From assembly GCF_003284975.1 (NCBI RefSeq), contig NZ_QMEU01000002.1:89335-153334 (forward strand): a stretch of 64,000 bases of DNA, written 5' to 3'. Each line of letters begins with the position of its first letter. The first letter of the stretch is position 1. The notes under the pieces were generated by a model, which was not told the origin of the DNA, made no database searches, and saw nothing but the letters and a program-made list of their open reading frames with translations. The position numbers were made by a program, and so were the translations under genes. The DNA comes from Mycobacterium colombiense. GTDB lineage: Bacteria > Actinomycetota > Actinomycetes > Mycobacteriales > Mycobacteriaceae. Of the stretch, positions 35,169 to 45,052 are shown piece after piece.

Positions 35169-36233
35169 TCAGGAGACCATCGGGCAGTAGTGCTTGGGAT
35201 TGCCGCGCTCGTCCTCGGGCGGCAGATTGCGCGCCGGGGTCTGCACCAGCGGCGTGTCGAGGGGGATCCGCCCGCTGGCGCGGTCCAGACCGGCGCGCGC
35301 CCGCGGGTGCTTGCGGTACCTGCTCGGCACCAGGGCGAACACCCCGCGAACGAGGTCACCGAAGCGCCGGTGCAGCCATTCGTCGCGGGCCGACCACCGG
35401 TAACCCATCAGCTCGCGCACCGGCGGGTCGTACAGGCCGACCGTCACCCAGACGAAAAACGGCGCCAGCAGTTTGCGCTGGGCCGCCCATAGCGCGTCCG
35501 GAATCCATTGCGCGAAGGGGGGTTTCGGTAACTCGGTCAGATCGAGCACGGCCCGCGCCGCCCAGTTGCTCTCCAGCACGTTGCGGCACATGTGGTCCCA
35601 ATAGACCTGGAACTCCTCCCACGACTTCGGCACCGGCCGCATGCTCATGCCGTACATGCGGTACCACTCGACGTGTTCGTCGAACAGCTGGCGCTTCTGC
35701 TCCTCGGTGATTCCGCCGCAGAATCGCTCGGCGACGTGAATGGTGCCCATGAAGAACGTGGAGTGCGCCCAATAGAAGACGTCGGGGTTCAACGCGTGGT
35801 AGCGCCGGCCCTGTTCGTCGACCCCCTTGATATCGGTGTGATAGTCGCGGACCTCGGCGCCGGTGACCGGAGCGCGGTCCCCGTCGAAGACGACGCCCCC
35901 AATGGGATACAGCGAGCGCAGCAGGCGCGGCCAGCGCTCGCGGAAGAACGTGGAGTGATCGATGACCGCCGCGCCCAGTTGCGGGTGCATGTTCTGCATC
36001 GATCCCGCCCAGGGACCCTGCAGCATGCCCCGCCAGTCGCCGAAGTACCGCCAGGTCAGCGAATCGGGTCCCAGCGGTGCGGGTGGCGCGTCGTATCCCG
36101 CCGGCGATACCGGGCAGCCCCCCGCGACCCCGTCGGGCGCGTCGCCCGAAACCGACTGCTCAGCGGTACCGGTCCCGTCGCTGCGCGCTACGTCGCTGGT
36201 CAGAGGGCGCGATGCGGACGTATCTTGAGTCAC
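35169..36233 (-). CDS. DUF2236/oxygenase MpaB-family protein
   Basis: This 354-residue protein resembles Rv0826 and the MpaB/latex-clearing group. It has the markers WRGMLQGPWAGSMQNMHPQL, HNTHFFRERWP-like VIDHSTFFRERWPRL, DYHTDIKGVDEQGRRYHALN and FYWAHSTFFMGTIHVAERF, which carry conserved histidines and an arginine thought to bind heme b in latex-clearing oxygenases. The reaction in mycobacteria is unknown. It is divergent from a TetR gene with a palindrome between them. Confidence 0.8.
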   Translation of the reverse strand: MTQDTSASRPLTSDVARSDGTGTAEQSVSGDAPDGVAGGCPVSPAGYDAPPAPLGPDSLTWRYFGDWRGMLQGPWAGSMQNMHPQLGAAVIDHSTFFRERWPRLLRSLYPIGGVVFDGDRAPVTGAEVRDYHTDIKGVDEQGRRYHALNPDVFYWAHSTFFMGTIHVAERFCGGITEEQKRQLFDEHVEWYRMYGMSMRPVPKSWEEFQVYWDHMCRNVLESNWAARAVLDLTELPKPPFAQWIPDALWAAQRKLLAPFFVWVTVGLYDPPVRELMGYRWSARDEWLHRRFGDLVRGVFALVPSRYRKHPRARAGLDRASGRIPLDTPLVQTPARNLPPEDERGNPKHYCPMVS

Positions 36234-36268
36234 TATTGGATCCCTGTAGGTATCGTGAAAATCTGACT

Positions 36269-36279
36269 ACAACCGTTGT
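36269..36279. promoter_or_regulatory. palindrome in the DUF2236/TetR divergent promoter
   Basis: ACAAC-C-GTTGT is a perfect five-base inverted repeat 23 bases before the TetR GTG and 36 bases before the DUF2236 start. It is a plausible TetR operator. Confidence 0.4.
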
Positions 36280-36301
36280 CAATTTAGAGCTTAGGAGCGA
36301 T

Positions 36302-36916
36302 GTGCAGACGGGTCAACGACGGGGGCGCTGGACCGGCGTCCCCTTGGAGAGCCGTCTCGCGCTTCGCCGGGACAACCTGATCAGCGCCGGGGTGCAGTTG
36401 CTGGGCAGCCCCGGTGGGCCGGCGCTGACCGTGCGCGCGGTGTGCCGCGCGGCCGCGCTGACCGAGCGCTACTTCTACGAAAGCTTCGCCGACCGTGACG
36501 AATTCGTGCGCGCGGTCTACGACGATGTGTGCACGCGCGCGATGGACACGTTGACCTCGGCGACGACCCCGCGCGAGGCCGTCGAGCGATTCGTCGAGCT
36601 GATGGTCGACGACCCCGTCCGCGGACGCGTGCTGTTGCTGGCGCCGGCGGTCGAGCCGGTGCTGACCCGCTCCGGGGCGGAGTGGATGCCCAATTTCATC
36701 GACCTGTTGCAGCGCAAGCTGTCCCGCATCGGCGACGCCGTGCTGCAGAAGATGATCGCGACCAGCCTGGTAGGCGGGCTGTCGAGCCTGTTCACCGCCT
36801 ACTTGCATGGGCAGCTGGGTGCCAGCCGCAAGCAATTCATCGATTACTGCATCAACATGCTCTACACCAGCGCCGCGCCGTACGTCCCGTCCGGCGAGCT
36901 CGGCAAGTCGCAGTGA
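36302..36916 (+). CDS. TetR-family regulator
   Basis: This 204-residue regulator has an N-terminal basic stretch (RRGRWTGVPLESRLALRRDN), HTH TVRAVCRAAALTERYFYESFAD, and a helical C-terminal domain. I chose GTG 36302, preceded by GGAG; the frame upstream lies in the divergent gene. It matches the position of Rv0825c between the DUF2236 gene and desA1 in M. tuberculosis and may control either neighbour. Confidence 0.88.
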   Translation: MQTGQRRGRWTGVPLESRLALRRDNLISAGVQLLGSPGGPALTVRAVCRAAALTERYFYESFADRDEFVRAVYDDVCTRAMDTLTSATTPREAVERFVELMVDDPVRGRVLLLAPAVEPVLTRSGAEWMPNFIDLLQRKLSRIGDAVLQKMIATSLVGGLSSLFTAYLHGQLGASRKQFIDYCINMLYTSAAPYVPSGELGKSQ

Positions 36917-37019
36917 CGCGTTTTCATTTCCGCCGCATCGGCAAGCCGTACAACTAGACCTACCGACCGGACGCTCGAAACCGGCATCAAACCGTCACCT
37001 GGCGCGCCGGAGGAGGAAC

Positions 37020-37048
37020 TTGATGCTACTGAAGTACACAGATATATT
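37020..37048 (+). promoter_or_regulatory. desA1: probable sigma-A-type promoter of desA1
   Basis: TTGATG (37020-37025), a 17-base spacer and TATATT (37043-37048) fit a housekeeping promoter. Transcription would start near 37055, leaving about 30 bases of leader with the GGAGG ribosome site at 37076-37080. Confidence 0.5.
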
Positions 37049-37084
37049 GACTGCTACCCATCGACACAGATAACTGGAGGACCT

Positions 37085-38107
37085 ATGTCAGCGGAGCTGA
37101 CAAACCTACAGCTGCTGCACGAGCTCGAGCCGTTCGTCGAAAAATACCTGAACCGGCACGAGAGCATGCACAAGAACTGGAACCCGCACGACTACATCCC
37201 GTGGTCGGACGGCAAGAACTACTACGCGCTCGGTGGGCAGGATTGGGAGCCCGGTCAGTCGAAGTTGTCAGACGTTGCCCAGATCGCGATGGTGCAGAAC
37301 CTGATGACGGAGGACAACCTGCCGTCCTATCACCGCGAGATCGCGATGAACTTCGGCCTGGACAACGCATGGGGCCAGTGGGTCAACCGCTGGACCGCCG
37401 AGGAGAACCGGCACGGTATCGCGCTGCGCGACTACCTGGTGGTGACCCGCGCGGTCGACCCCGTCGAACTGGAGAAGCTGCGCATCGAGGTCGTGAACCG
37501 CGGCTTCAGCCCCGGCCAGAACCACCAGGTTCGCGCCGATCTGTTTGCCGAGAGCCTCTTCGACTCGGTCATCTACGTGACGTTCCAGGAACTGGCCACC
37601 CGGATCTCGCACCGCAACACCGGCAGGGCCTGCAACGAGACCATCGCCGATCAGTTGCTGGCCAAGATCTCGGCCGACGAGAACCTGCACATGATCTTCT
37701 ACCGGGACGTCAGCGACGCCGGGTTCGCCGCCGCACCCAACCAGGCGATGAGGTCGCTGCACAAGGTGCTGCGCAACTTCCAGATGCCCGGCTACCAGGT
37801 GCCCGAGTTCCGCCGCAAGGCCGTCGCCATCGCCGTCGGCGGCGTGTACGACCCGCGCATCCACCTCGACGACGTGGTCATGCCGGTGCTGAAGAAATGG
37901 CGCATCTTCGAGCGTGAGGACTTCACCGGCGAGGCGGCCGCCATGCGCGACGATCTGGCGCTGCTGATCAAGGAACTCGAGGCGACCTGCGAGAAGTTCG
38001 AGATTTCCAAGCAACGTCAGCTCGAGCGGGAAGCCCGCACCGGCAAGCGGACCACCGCGTTCGAGCTGCACAAGACCGCGGGCACGCTGACCATGAGCCG
38101 GCGGTAA
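37085..38107 (+). CDS. desA1: acyl-ACP desaturase DesA1
   Basis: This 340-residue diiron desaturase has all metal motifs: Glu76 and EENRH (106-110) in the first helical pair, then FQELATRISHRN and ADENLHMIFYRD in the second. It introduces a double bond into acyl chains on acyl carrier protein, thought to serve mycolic acid synthesis in mycobacteria, where DesA1 is essential. Length matches Rv0824c (about 338). It has its own promoter and a strong ribosome site, and the dihydrouridine synthase gene starts 7 bases after its stop. Confidence 0.95.
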   Translation: MSAELTNLQLLHELEPFVEKYLNRHESMHKNWNPHDYIPWSDGKNYYALGGQDWEPGQSKLSDVAQIAMVQNLMTEDNLPSYHREIAMNFGLDNAWGQWVNRWTAEENRHGIALRDYLVVTRAVDPVELEKLRIEVVNRGFSPGQNHQVRADLFAESLFDSVIYVTFQELATRISHRNTGRACNETIADQLLAKISADENLHMIFYRDVSDAGFAAAPNQAMRSLHKVLRNFQMPGYQVPEFRRKAVAIAVGGVYDPRIHLDDVVMPVLKKWRIFEREDFTGEAAAMRDDLALLIKELEATCEKFEISKQRQLEREARTGKRTTAFELHKTAGTLTMSRR

Positions 38108-38114
38108 CCAAGCG

Positions 38115-39248
38115 GTGCGCATCGGATCCATCGCGCTCGCCAGCCCGGTGGTCCTGGCTCCGATGGCGGGCGTGACAAACGTCGCTTTCCGAACGCTGTG
38201 TCGCGAACTAGAGCTTGCCAAGGTCGGCACCGTCAGCGGGCTGTATGTCTGCGAAATGGTTACGGCGCGTGCGCTTGTCGAGCGTCATCCCGCCACGCTG
38301 CACATGACCACGTTCGCCCCCGACGAGTCGCCGCGGTCGCTGCAGCTCTACACCGTCGACCCCGCCACCACCTACGCCGCCGCCAAGATGATCGCCGATG
38401 AGGGCTTGGCAGATCACATCGACATGAATTTCGGCTGCCCGGTGCCCAAGGTGACCAAGCGCGGCGGCGGATCGGCGCTGCCGTACAAGCGGCGACTGTT
38501 CGGGCAGATCGTCGCCGCGGCGGTGCGCGGCACCGAGGGCACCGCCATACCGGTGACCGTCAAGTTCCGCATCGGCATCGACGACGAGCACCACACGCAC
38601 CTCGACGCCGGCCGCATCGCCGAAGCCGAAGGGGCGGCCGCCGTCGCGCTGCACGCCCGCACGGCGGCGCAGCGTTACTCCGGGACCGCCGACTGGGACG
38701 AGATCGCCCGGCTCAAACAGCATGTGCAGACGATCCCGGTGCTCGGCAACGGCGACATCTATGACGCCAGCGACGCGCTGACGATGATGGCCAGCACCGG
38801 CTGCGACGGCGTCGTCATCGGCCGCGGCTGCCTGGGCCGGCCGTGGCTTTTCGCCGAGCTGTCGGCCGCCTTCACCGGCAGCGCGCCGCCCACGCCGCCC
38901 ACGCTGGGCGAGGTCGCCGACATCGTGCGACGGCACGGCCAGCTGCTGGCCGCGCACTTCGGCGAGGACAAGGGCATGCGCGACATCCGCAAGCACATCG
39001 GTTGGTACCTGCACGGCTTCCCGGCCGGCTCCGAGCTGCGCCGGGCGCTGGCGATGGTCAAGACGCTCGACGAGCTGGACCGTCTGCTCGACCGGCTGGA
39101 CGGCACGGTGCCGTTCCCGAACGAGGCGACGGGCCCGCGCGGCCGGCAGGGCTCACCAGCGCGGGTGGTGCTGCCGGAAGGGTGGCTGACCGACCCGGAC
39201 GACTGCACGGTCCCGGCGGGCGCCGACGTCATGCACTCCGGGGGCTGA
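38115..39248 (+). CDS. dus: tRNA-dihydrouridine synthase
   Basis: This 377-residue FMN TIM-barrel enzyme has VVLAPMAGVTNVAFRTLCRE at the N-terminus, DMNFGCPVPKVTKRGGGSAL with the catalytic Cys, and VIGRGCLGRPWLF for FMN. It reduces uridines in the D-loop of tRNA with NADPH. The GTG start lies 7 bases after the desA1 stop, so it is probably co-transcribed, as Rv0823c is in M. tuberculosis. Confidence 0.93.
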   Translation: MRIGSIALASPVVLAPMAGVTNVAFRTLCRELELAKVGTVSGLYVCEMVTARALVERHPATLHMTTFAPDESPRSLQLYTVDPATTYAAAKMIADEGLADHIDMNFGCPVPKVTKRGGGSALPYKRRLFGQIVAAAVRGTEGTAIPVTVKFRIGIDDEHHTHLDAGRIAEAEGAAAVALHARTAAQRYSGTADWDEIARLKQHVQTIPVLGNGDIYDASDALTMMASTGCDGVVIGRGCLGRPWLFAELSAAFTGSAPPTPPTLGEVADIVRRHGQLLAAHFGEDKGMRDIRKHIGWYLHGFPAGSELRRALAMVKTLDELDRLLDRLDGTVPFPNEATGPRGRQGSPARVVLPEGWLTDPDDCTVPAGADVMHSGG

Positions 39249-39457
39249 GCCGACCGACTCGAGATCGCGTCCGGACCGATAACTCAGTACCATGTGGGCT
39301 TTGTTGCATGCGCTCGGGTAGCGGATGGGTTCGTGCCACTGCACGAGAGCAGCAAAAAATGGTTGGCACCAGCGGCAGCGCTCACAATGCGGCGCTGCGC
39401 TGACACTACGCACGCACACGCTGACGTCTGCATCAGAGCTTCGGAGGCCGGTAGGAC

Positions 39458-41521
39458 ATGAGTGACGCCGAGAACGACGCCACTCGTAATGGTCGGCATG
39501 GCCCGGGCGGGGCGCACGCCCGCCCGATAGCGCCGGACCCGGCGCCGTTGGGCGCCGCCCCCTGGGAGCGATTCTTCCAACCACCGGCCGACGACAGCCT
39601 GCACCGGTGGCAGCCCGACACCGGCATCGAGCCCGTCGAGGCGCCCGTGGACGACACCGACCGGGGTGGATCTCACGCCAGGGGCGGCGTCAGCGTCGCG
39701 GACCTGATCGCCAAGATCGGCGCCCCCGACCGGCCCGTTCACCACCGCGCCGCTCCCGAGGATCCCGAGCCCGAGCCGGCCGGGGACGAGCCGGGCCTGC
39801 CGATCGAGCTGCAGACAACGCAGGTGATCGACGACCTGGCCTACTCCCTGGACGCGGTCGCCGAACTTCGAGCCCTCGAGGCCGCCGACTACCCCAACGA
39901 CGACGGCGCGGACGACGACGAGACCCCCGACTCCGTCGAGACCGCGGAGCCCAGGCGGCGCCGTCCGCTGTTGCTGGCGGCGCGGTCGACGGCGGCCCTG
40001 GCCGCCGTGCTGGCGCTGGCCATGACCGGTGGGGCGTGGCAATGGAGCGCGTCGAAGAACGCCCGGCTCAACAACGTCGCCGCGCTCGACCGGAACTCCA
40101 GCGACATCCGCGACCCGGGTGGACAGTACGGCGACGAGGACTTCTTGATCGTCGGCCTCGACTCACGCACGGGTGACAACGGCAACATGGGCGCCGGCAC
40201 CACCGACGACGCCGACGGAGAGCGGTCGGACTCGGTGATGCTGGTCAACATCCCGGCCAACCGGAAACGCGTGGTGGCCGTGTCGTTCCCCCGCGACCTG
40301 GCCATCACCCCGATGCCGTGCGAGGCGTGGAATCCCGACACCGGCAAGTACGGGCCCCTCTACGACCCGAAGACCAAGACCTACGGGCCAAAGACGATCT
40401 ACACCGAGACCAAACTGAACTCCGCCTTCGCCTTCGGCGGCCCGAAGTGCCTGGTCAAGGAGATCCAGAAACTGTCCGGCTTGAGCATCAACCACTTCAT
40501 CGCCGTCGATTTCGCCGGTTTCGCGAAAATGGTCGATGCCCTGGGCGGCGTCGAGGTCTGTTCGAGCACCCCACTGCACGACTACGAGCTCGGCACCGTC
40601 CTCGAACACGGTGGCCGGCAGGTTCTCGACGGTTCGACCGCGTTGAACTACGTGCGCGCCCGCCAGGTCACCACCGAAGTCAACGGCGATTACGGCCGCA
40701 TCAAACGCCAGCAGCTGTTCGTGTCGTCGCTGCTGCGGTCGCTGATCTCCGCGGAGACTCTGCTCGACCTCAACAAGCTCAACAACGTGGTCAACATGAT
40801 CATCGGCAACACCGTCGTCGACAACGTCCAGTCCAAGGACCTGGTCCAACTCGGGCAGTCGCTGCAGGGCATGGCGGCCGGGCACGTCACCTTCGTCACC
40901 GTCCCGACCGGTGTCACCGACCAGAACGGCGACGAGCCACCGCGGATGGCCGACATGCGGGCACTGTTCGATGCCATCATCAACGACGATCCGCTGCCCG
41001 AAGAAAACGACCAGAACGCACAGAATCTGAGCGCGTCCCCGACGAAGGGGCCGTCGAAGGCGCCCACCACCAAGAAGTCGCCGGCGCCGGCGCCCGAGGC
41101 CCAACACGAGCTGATCACCACGACCTCGCCCAGCGGTGTGACGGTGCGGGTGTCCAACGCAACCACGCAGAGCGGTCTGGCCGCCACCGCGACCACCCAG
41201 CTCAAGCGGGACGGCTTCAACGTGATGTCACCCGACGATTACCCGAGTTCGGTGAGCGCGACGACGGTGCTGTTCTCGCCCGGCAACGAGGAGGCCGCCG
41301 CCACCGTCGCGTCCTCGTTGACCAACGCGAAGGTGCAGCGGGTCTCCGGCTACGGACAGGTGGTGCAGGTGGTGCTTGGCCCCGACTTCAAGTCGGTCAG
41401 CACTCCGTCGCCCAGCGGCTCGTCGATGAATCTGCAAATCGAACGCGGCTCGAGCAATGCTCCGGCCAAGCTGCCCGAGGACCTGACCGTCACCAACGCG
41501 GCCGACACCACCTGCGAGTAA
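39458..41521 (+). CDS. LytR-CpsA-Psr (LCP) family cell-wall ligase
   Basis: The 687-residue protein has a long charged, Pro/Asp-rich cytoplasmic N-terminus (about 165 residues), one membrane helix (near 170-188), an LCP catalytic domain (DEDFLIVGLDSR, SDSVMLVNIPANRKRVVAVS, FPRDLAIT, NYVRARQV) and a C-terminal LytR_C domain (VTVRVSNATTQSGLA onward). LCP enzymes attach arabinogalactan or related polymers to peptidoglycan outside the membrane. Gene position corresponds to Rv0822c. A Ser/Pro/Lys-rich linker joins the last two domains. Confidence 0.93.
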   Translation: MSDAENDATRNGRHGPGGAHARPIAPDPAPLGAAPWERFFQPPADDSLHRWQPDTGIEPVEAPVDDTDRGGSHARGGVSVADLIAKIGAPDRPVHHRAAPEDPEPEPAGDEPGLPIELQTTQVIDDLAYSLDAVAELRALEAADYPNDDGADDDETPDSVETAEPRRRRPLLLAARSTAALAAVLALAMTGGAWQWSASKNARLNNVAALDRNSSDIRDPGGQYGDEDFLIVGLDSRTGDNGNMGAGTTDDADGERSDSVMLVNIPANRKRVVAVSFPRDLAITPMPCEAWNPDTGKYGPLYDPKTKTYGPKTIYTETKLNSAFAFGGPKCLVKEIQKLSGLSINHFIAVDFAGFAKMVDALGGVEVCSSTPLHDYELGTVLEHGGRQVLDGSTALNYVRARQVTTEVNGDYGRIKRQQLFVSSLLRSLISAETLLDLNKLNNVVNMIIGNTVVDNVQSKDLVQLGQSLQGMAAGHVTFVTVPTGVTDQNGDEPPRMADMRALFDAIINDDPLPEENDQNAQNLSASPTKGPSKAPTTKKSPAPAPEAQHELITTTSPSGVTVRVSNATTQSGLAATATTQLKRDGFNVMSPDDYPSSVSATTVLFSPGNEEAAATVASSLTNAKVQRVSGYGQVVQVVLGPDFKSVSTPSPSGSSMNLQIERGSSNAPAKLPEDLTVTNAADTTCE

Positions 41522-41579
41522 CCGCTTTTGACGGCGCTGCGCTGTCCGTTTGGGGCGGGGAGACCGTACCCTTGTTGAT

Positions 41580-42248
41580 ATGCGGACCGCCTACCACGAG
41601 CAACTCTCGGAGTTGTCCGAGCGCCTCGGCGAGATGTGCGGCTTGGCAGGAATCGCCATGGAGCGGGCCACCCAAGCTCTGCTGCAGGCCGACTTGGTGC
41701 TAGCCGAACAAGTCATCTCCGATCACGAAGCCATCGCCGCGCTCAGCGCGCGCGCCGAGGAAAGCGCCTTCGTACTACTGGCATTGCAGGCACCGGTCGC
41801 CGGTGACCTGAGGGCCATCGTGAGTGCCATTCAGATGGTGGCGGACATCGACCGGATGGGCGCGCTGGCGCTGCACGTCGCCAAGATCGCCCGTCGTCGC
41901 CATCCCCAGCACGCCCTACCGGAGGAGGTCAACGGCTACTTCGCCGAAATGGGCAGCATCGCAGTCGAATTGGGCAACAGCGCCCAAGAGGTGGTGCTGT
42001 CCCGCGACCCGGAGAAGGCCGCCCGGATCCGCGAAGAAGACGACGCCATGGACGATCTGCACCGGCACCTGTTCTCGGTGCTGATGGACCGTGAATGGAA
42101 ACACGGCGTCGCCGCGGCCGTCGACGTGACGTTGCTGGGCAGGTTCTACGAGCGCTTCGCCGACCACGCCGTCGAGGTGGCCCGGCGGGTCATCTTCCAG
42201 GCGACGGGCAGGCTGCCCGAGGAAGAAGCGAAATCCGCGTCGCAGTAA
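41580..42248 (+). CDS. phoY2: PhoU-type phosphate signalling protein
   Basis: This 222-residue protein has two PhoU three-helix repeats, with metal-binding motifs in the first ([35 protein letters not shown]) and second repeat ([15 protein letters not shown]). PhoU proteins restrain SenX3-RegX3 signalling when phosphate is available by contacting the Pst transporter and the kinase. The last base is 9 bases from the end of the convergent pstB gene. I chose ATG 41580 (MRTAYHEQL). Matches Rv0821c, phoY2. Confidence 0.92.
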   Translation: MRTAYHEQLSELSERLGEMCGLAGIAMERATQALLQADLVLAEQVISDHEAIAALSARAEESAFVLLALQAPVAGDLRAIVSAIQMVADIDRMGALALHVAKIARRRHPQHALPEEVNGYFAEMGSIAVELGNSAQEVVLSRDPEKAARIREEDDAMDDLHRHLFSVLMDREWKHGVAAAVDVTLLGRFYERFADHAVEVARRVIFQATGRLPEEEAKSASQ

Positions 42249-42256
42249 CGATCGGG

Positions 42257-43033
42257 CTAGCCGAAGCGGCCCGAGATGTAGTCCTCGGTGGCCTTCTGGC
42301 TCGGGTTGGAGAAGATCTTCTCGGTGTCGTCGACTTCGATCAGCCGCCCCGGTTTTCCGACCGCTTCCAGGTTGAAGAACGCAGTGTAGTCACTGACCCG
42401 CGCCGCCTGCTGCATGTTGTGGGTGACGATGACGATGGTGTAATCCTGCTTCAGCTCGCTGATCAGCTCTTCGATGGCCATCGTCGAGATGGGGTCCAGC
42501 GCCGAACACGGCTCGTCCATCAGCAGCACGTCGGGTTGCACGGCGATGGCCCGTGCGATGCACAGGCGCTGCTGCTGGCCGCCGGACAGTCCGCCGCCTG
42601 GCCTGTCCAACCGGTTCTTGACCTCGTCCCACAGGTTCGCCCCGCGTAGCGAATACTCGGCCGTCTCATCGAGCACCTTGCGATTGCGGACCCCCTGCAG
42701 CCTCAGGCCGGCGACAACGTTGTCACGAATCGACATGGCGGGGAACGGGTTTGGCCGCTGGAACACCATCCCGATGGCACGGCGCACGCCGACCGGATCG
42801 ACGCCGGCGCCGTAGATGTCTTCGTCGTCGAGCAGCACGCTGCCCTCGACCCGTCCACCGGGCACCACCTCGTGCATGCGGTTGAGCGTGCGCAACACCG
42901 TCGTCTTGCCGCACCCGGAGGGGCCGATGAACGCGGTCACGCTGCGGGGCAGAACCGACAGCGTCACATCCGAGACCGCGTGAAACGATCCGTAATAGAT
43001 GTTGACGCCCTTGAGGTCCAACCGTTTGGCCAC
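42257..43033 (-). CDS. pstB: phosphate ABC transporter ATPase PstB/PhoT
   Basis: This 258-residue ABC ATPase has Walker [14 protein letters not shown] (near 35), the PstB-specific [16 protein letters not shown], signature [15 protein letters not shown] and Walker [14 protein letters not shown]. It powers high-affinity phosphate uptake through PstC and PstA. It is the last gene of pstS-pstC-pstA-pstB. Its position next to phoY2 corresponds to phoT (Rv0820). Confidence 0.95.
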   Translation of the reverse strand: MAKRLDLKGVNIYYGSFHAVSDVTLSVLPRSVTAFIGPSGCGKTTVLRTLNRMHEVVPGGRVEGSVLLDDEDIYGAGVDPVGVRRAIGMVFQRPNPFPAMSIRDNVVAGLRLQGVRNRKVLDETAEYSLRGANLWDEVKNRLDRPGGGLSGGQQQRLCIARAIAVQPDVLLMDEPCSALDPISTMAIEELISELKQDYTIVIVTHNMQQAARVSDYTAFFNLEAVGKPGRLIEVDDTEKIFSNPSQKATEDYISGRFG

Positions 43034-43046
43034 TTAGTGCTCCTGC

Positions 43047-43961
43047 CTATGACTTCCTGGCGCCCAGGAATTTCGCTATCACTCGGGCCGCGATATTGAT
43101 GATGGCGATCACCAGGATGAGGGTTAATGCGGCGCCCCACAACCGATCCGTGGGGATGGGGTTCAGGCCCGCACCGGCCGACGTCTGGTTGAACATCATC
43201 CCGGGCAGTGTCCCCATGAACCCGCTGAAGATGTCGAAGTTCATCGACTGCGCGTACCCCACGAGGATCAGCAGCGGCGCCGTCTCCCCCATCACCCTGG
43301 CCATCGCCAGCAGTATCCCGGTGACAATGCCCGACAGCCCGGTGGGGATGACCACCCGGGCAATGGTTTTCCACTTGGTGATGCCCAGCGCGTAACTGGC
43401 CTCGCGGAGATCCACCGGCACGATCCGCAGCATCTCCTCGGTGGCGCGCACGATCACCGGAAGCATCAACAAGACCAGCGCCAGCGACACCGCGAACTCC
43501 GACCGCGACAGCCCCAGTGTCGCCACGCACAACGCGTAGATGAACAGCGCGGCAACGATTGACGGCACACCGCTCAGGATGTCCACCATGAACGAGGCCA
43601 ATCTGCCCAGCGGGGTTCCGCCGCCGTACTCCACGAGATAGATCGCGACCATCAGCCCGAGCGGGACTGAGATGGCGGCGCATACCAATCCCTGCAGCAC
43701 GGTGCCGACCAGCGCGTGGTAGGCGCCGCCACCGGACACGAATGCCGTCATCCCCGCTTGCGAGTGCGACCACCACGTGGTCGACGCGATGGTCTTGAGG
43801 CCCTTGGCGACCACCGACCACAACACCATCACCAGCGGGGTCACGGCCACCAGCAGCGACAGTGACACCAGAAGCGTCGCAATGGTATTCGCGATACGGC
43901 GGCGCCGGCTGACCGGCGAGAAGGTCCGCGGTTTGAGCGGGCGGTCCAACATCGAGGTCAT
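43047..43961 (-). CDS. pstA: phosphate ABC transporter permease PstA
   Basis: This 304-residue inner-membrane permease has about six helices and the EAA-loop-like segment [20 protein letters not shown] for contact with Pst[21 protein letters not shown] is a family signature. It overlaps pstC by 4 bases and ends 13 bases before pstB. Confidence 0.95.
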   Translation of the reverse strand: MTSMLDRPLKPRTFSPVSRRRRIANTIATLLVSLSLLVAVTPLVMVLWSVVAKGLKTIASTTWWSHSQAGMTAFVSGGGAYHALVGTVLQGLVCAAISVPLGLMVAIYLVEYGGGTPLGRLASFMVDILSGVPSIVAALFIYALCVATLGLSRSEFAVSLALVLLMLPVIVRATEEMLRIVPVDLREASYALGITKWKTIARVVIPTGLSGIVTGILLAMARVMGETAPLLILVGYAQSMNFDIFSGFMGTLPGMMFNQTSAGAGLNPIPTDRLWGAALTLILVIAIINIAARVIAKFLGARKS

Positions 43962-45001
43962 TGCGCCCCCTTTCGCGCCGCCCCGGCGACGGCGCCCCGG
44001 GCCAGGGCGTCGACCACGAAGGTGAGCACGAATAGGGTCAGGCCCGCGGCGATGTACGCGCCGGCCTTGTATCGGTCGTCGAATTCGGCCGCCGCGCCTG
44101 CGATCTTGGTCGCGAAGGTGGAGCCGCCGTCGAACAGCGACCAGCCGAACGCCGACTGGGTGCCGCGCAGGATGATCAGCAGCGCCACCGTCTCACCCAG
44201 GGCGCGGCCCAGCCCCAGCATCGAGCCGCTGACGTAGCCCGACCGGCCGAACGGCAGCGTGACGGTCTTGACCACCTCCCAACGGGTGGCACCGAGCGCC
44301 AGCGCGGCCTCGATCTGGTCTTGCGGCGTCTGGACGAACACCTCCCGCGTGACCGCGGTGATGATCGGCAGGATCATCACCGCCAGGACGATGCCGCCGG
44401 TGAAGATGGTGCCGCCACCGGCCGGCGAAGCGTTGCCGTTGGCGAACAGAAAACACCAACCCAGCGAGCGATTGAGCCAGGTGGCGACGGGACGCAGCTG
44501 CGGCGCCAACACGTACAGACCCCACGCCCCGTAGATGATCGACGGGACCGCGGCCAGCAGGTCGACCGAGTAGGCCAGCGGGGTGGCGACCCGCCGCGGC
44601 GCGTACTGCGTGATGAAGATGGCCACGCCCAGCGCGACCGGCATGGCCAGGATCAACGCGAACAGCGACACGAACACTGTGACCGGCACCAGGCTGGCGA
44701 TGCCGAAGTGCATCGCCGAGGTGTCCGTGGTGGACCAGGTGCCGCCGTAGCTGAAGAAGTTCTCCCGATTGCGATGCAGCGCCGGTATCGCGCGCCCGAG
44801 CAAAAAGGCCGCGATCGCGGCGATGACCACGATGATGAGCACGCCCGACGACTGCGCCAGCCACCGGAAAATCCGGTCCCCCACGTGGGGCCGGCCCTCG
44901 CCCCAGGGGCTGATCGGCGTAGCCTGCGACTCCGGAAATGGCGCGGCGACGACCGCACCCGAACCCGCGTCATTGGGATTCGCCCCGGAAAACCCCGTCA
45001 C
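43958..45001 (-). CDS. pstC: phosphate ABC transporter permease PstC
   Basis: This 347-residue permease has an N-terminal cytoplasmic stretch, about six helices, [20 protein letters not shown] and the coupling loop [20 protein letters not shown]. It forms the phosphate channel with PstA. The gene lies 51 bases after pstS and overlaps pstA by 4 bases. Confidence 0.95.
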   Translation of the reverse strand: MTGFSGANPNDAGSGAVVAAPFPESQATPISPWGEGRPHVGDRIFRWLAQSSGVLIIVVIAAIAAFLLGRAIPALHRNRENFFSYGGTWSTTDTSAMHFGIASLVPVTVFVSLFALILAMPVALGVAIFITQYAPRRVATPLAYSVDLLAAVPSIIYGAWGLYVLAPQLRPVATWLNRSLGWCFLFANGNASPAGGGTIFTGGIVLAVMILPIITAVTREVFVQTPQDQIEAALALGATRWEVVKTVTLPFGRSGYVSGSMLGLGRALGETVALLIILRGTQSAFGWSLFDGGSTFATKIAGAAAEFDDRYKAGAYIAAGLTLFVLTFVVDALARGAVAGAARKGAQ

Positions 45002-45052
45002 TGTGATCCCGTCACAGTCCTGCTGTCGCTCCTCGAAACCCGATTCACTTGG

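Noticed and set aside
37047..37074. TTGACT-N16-GATAAC as desA1 promoter
   Set aside because: Transcription would start at about 37081, after the GGAGG ribosome site at 37076-37080. The pair TTGATG/TATATT upstream fits better.
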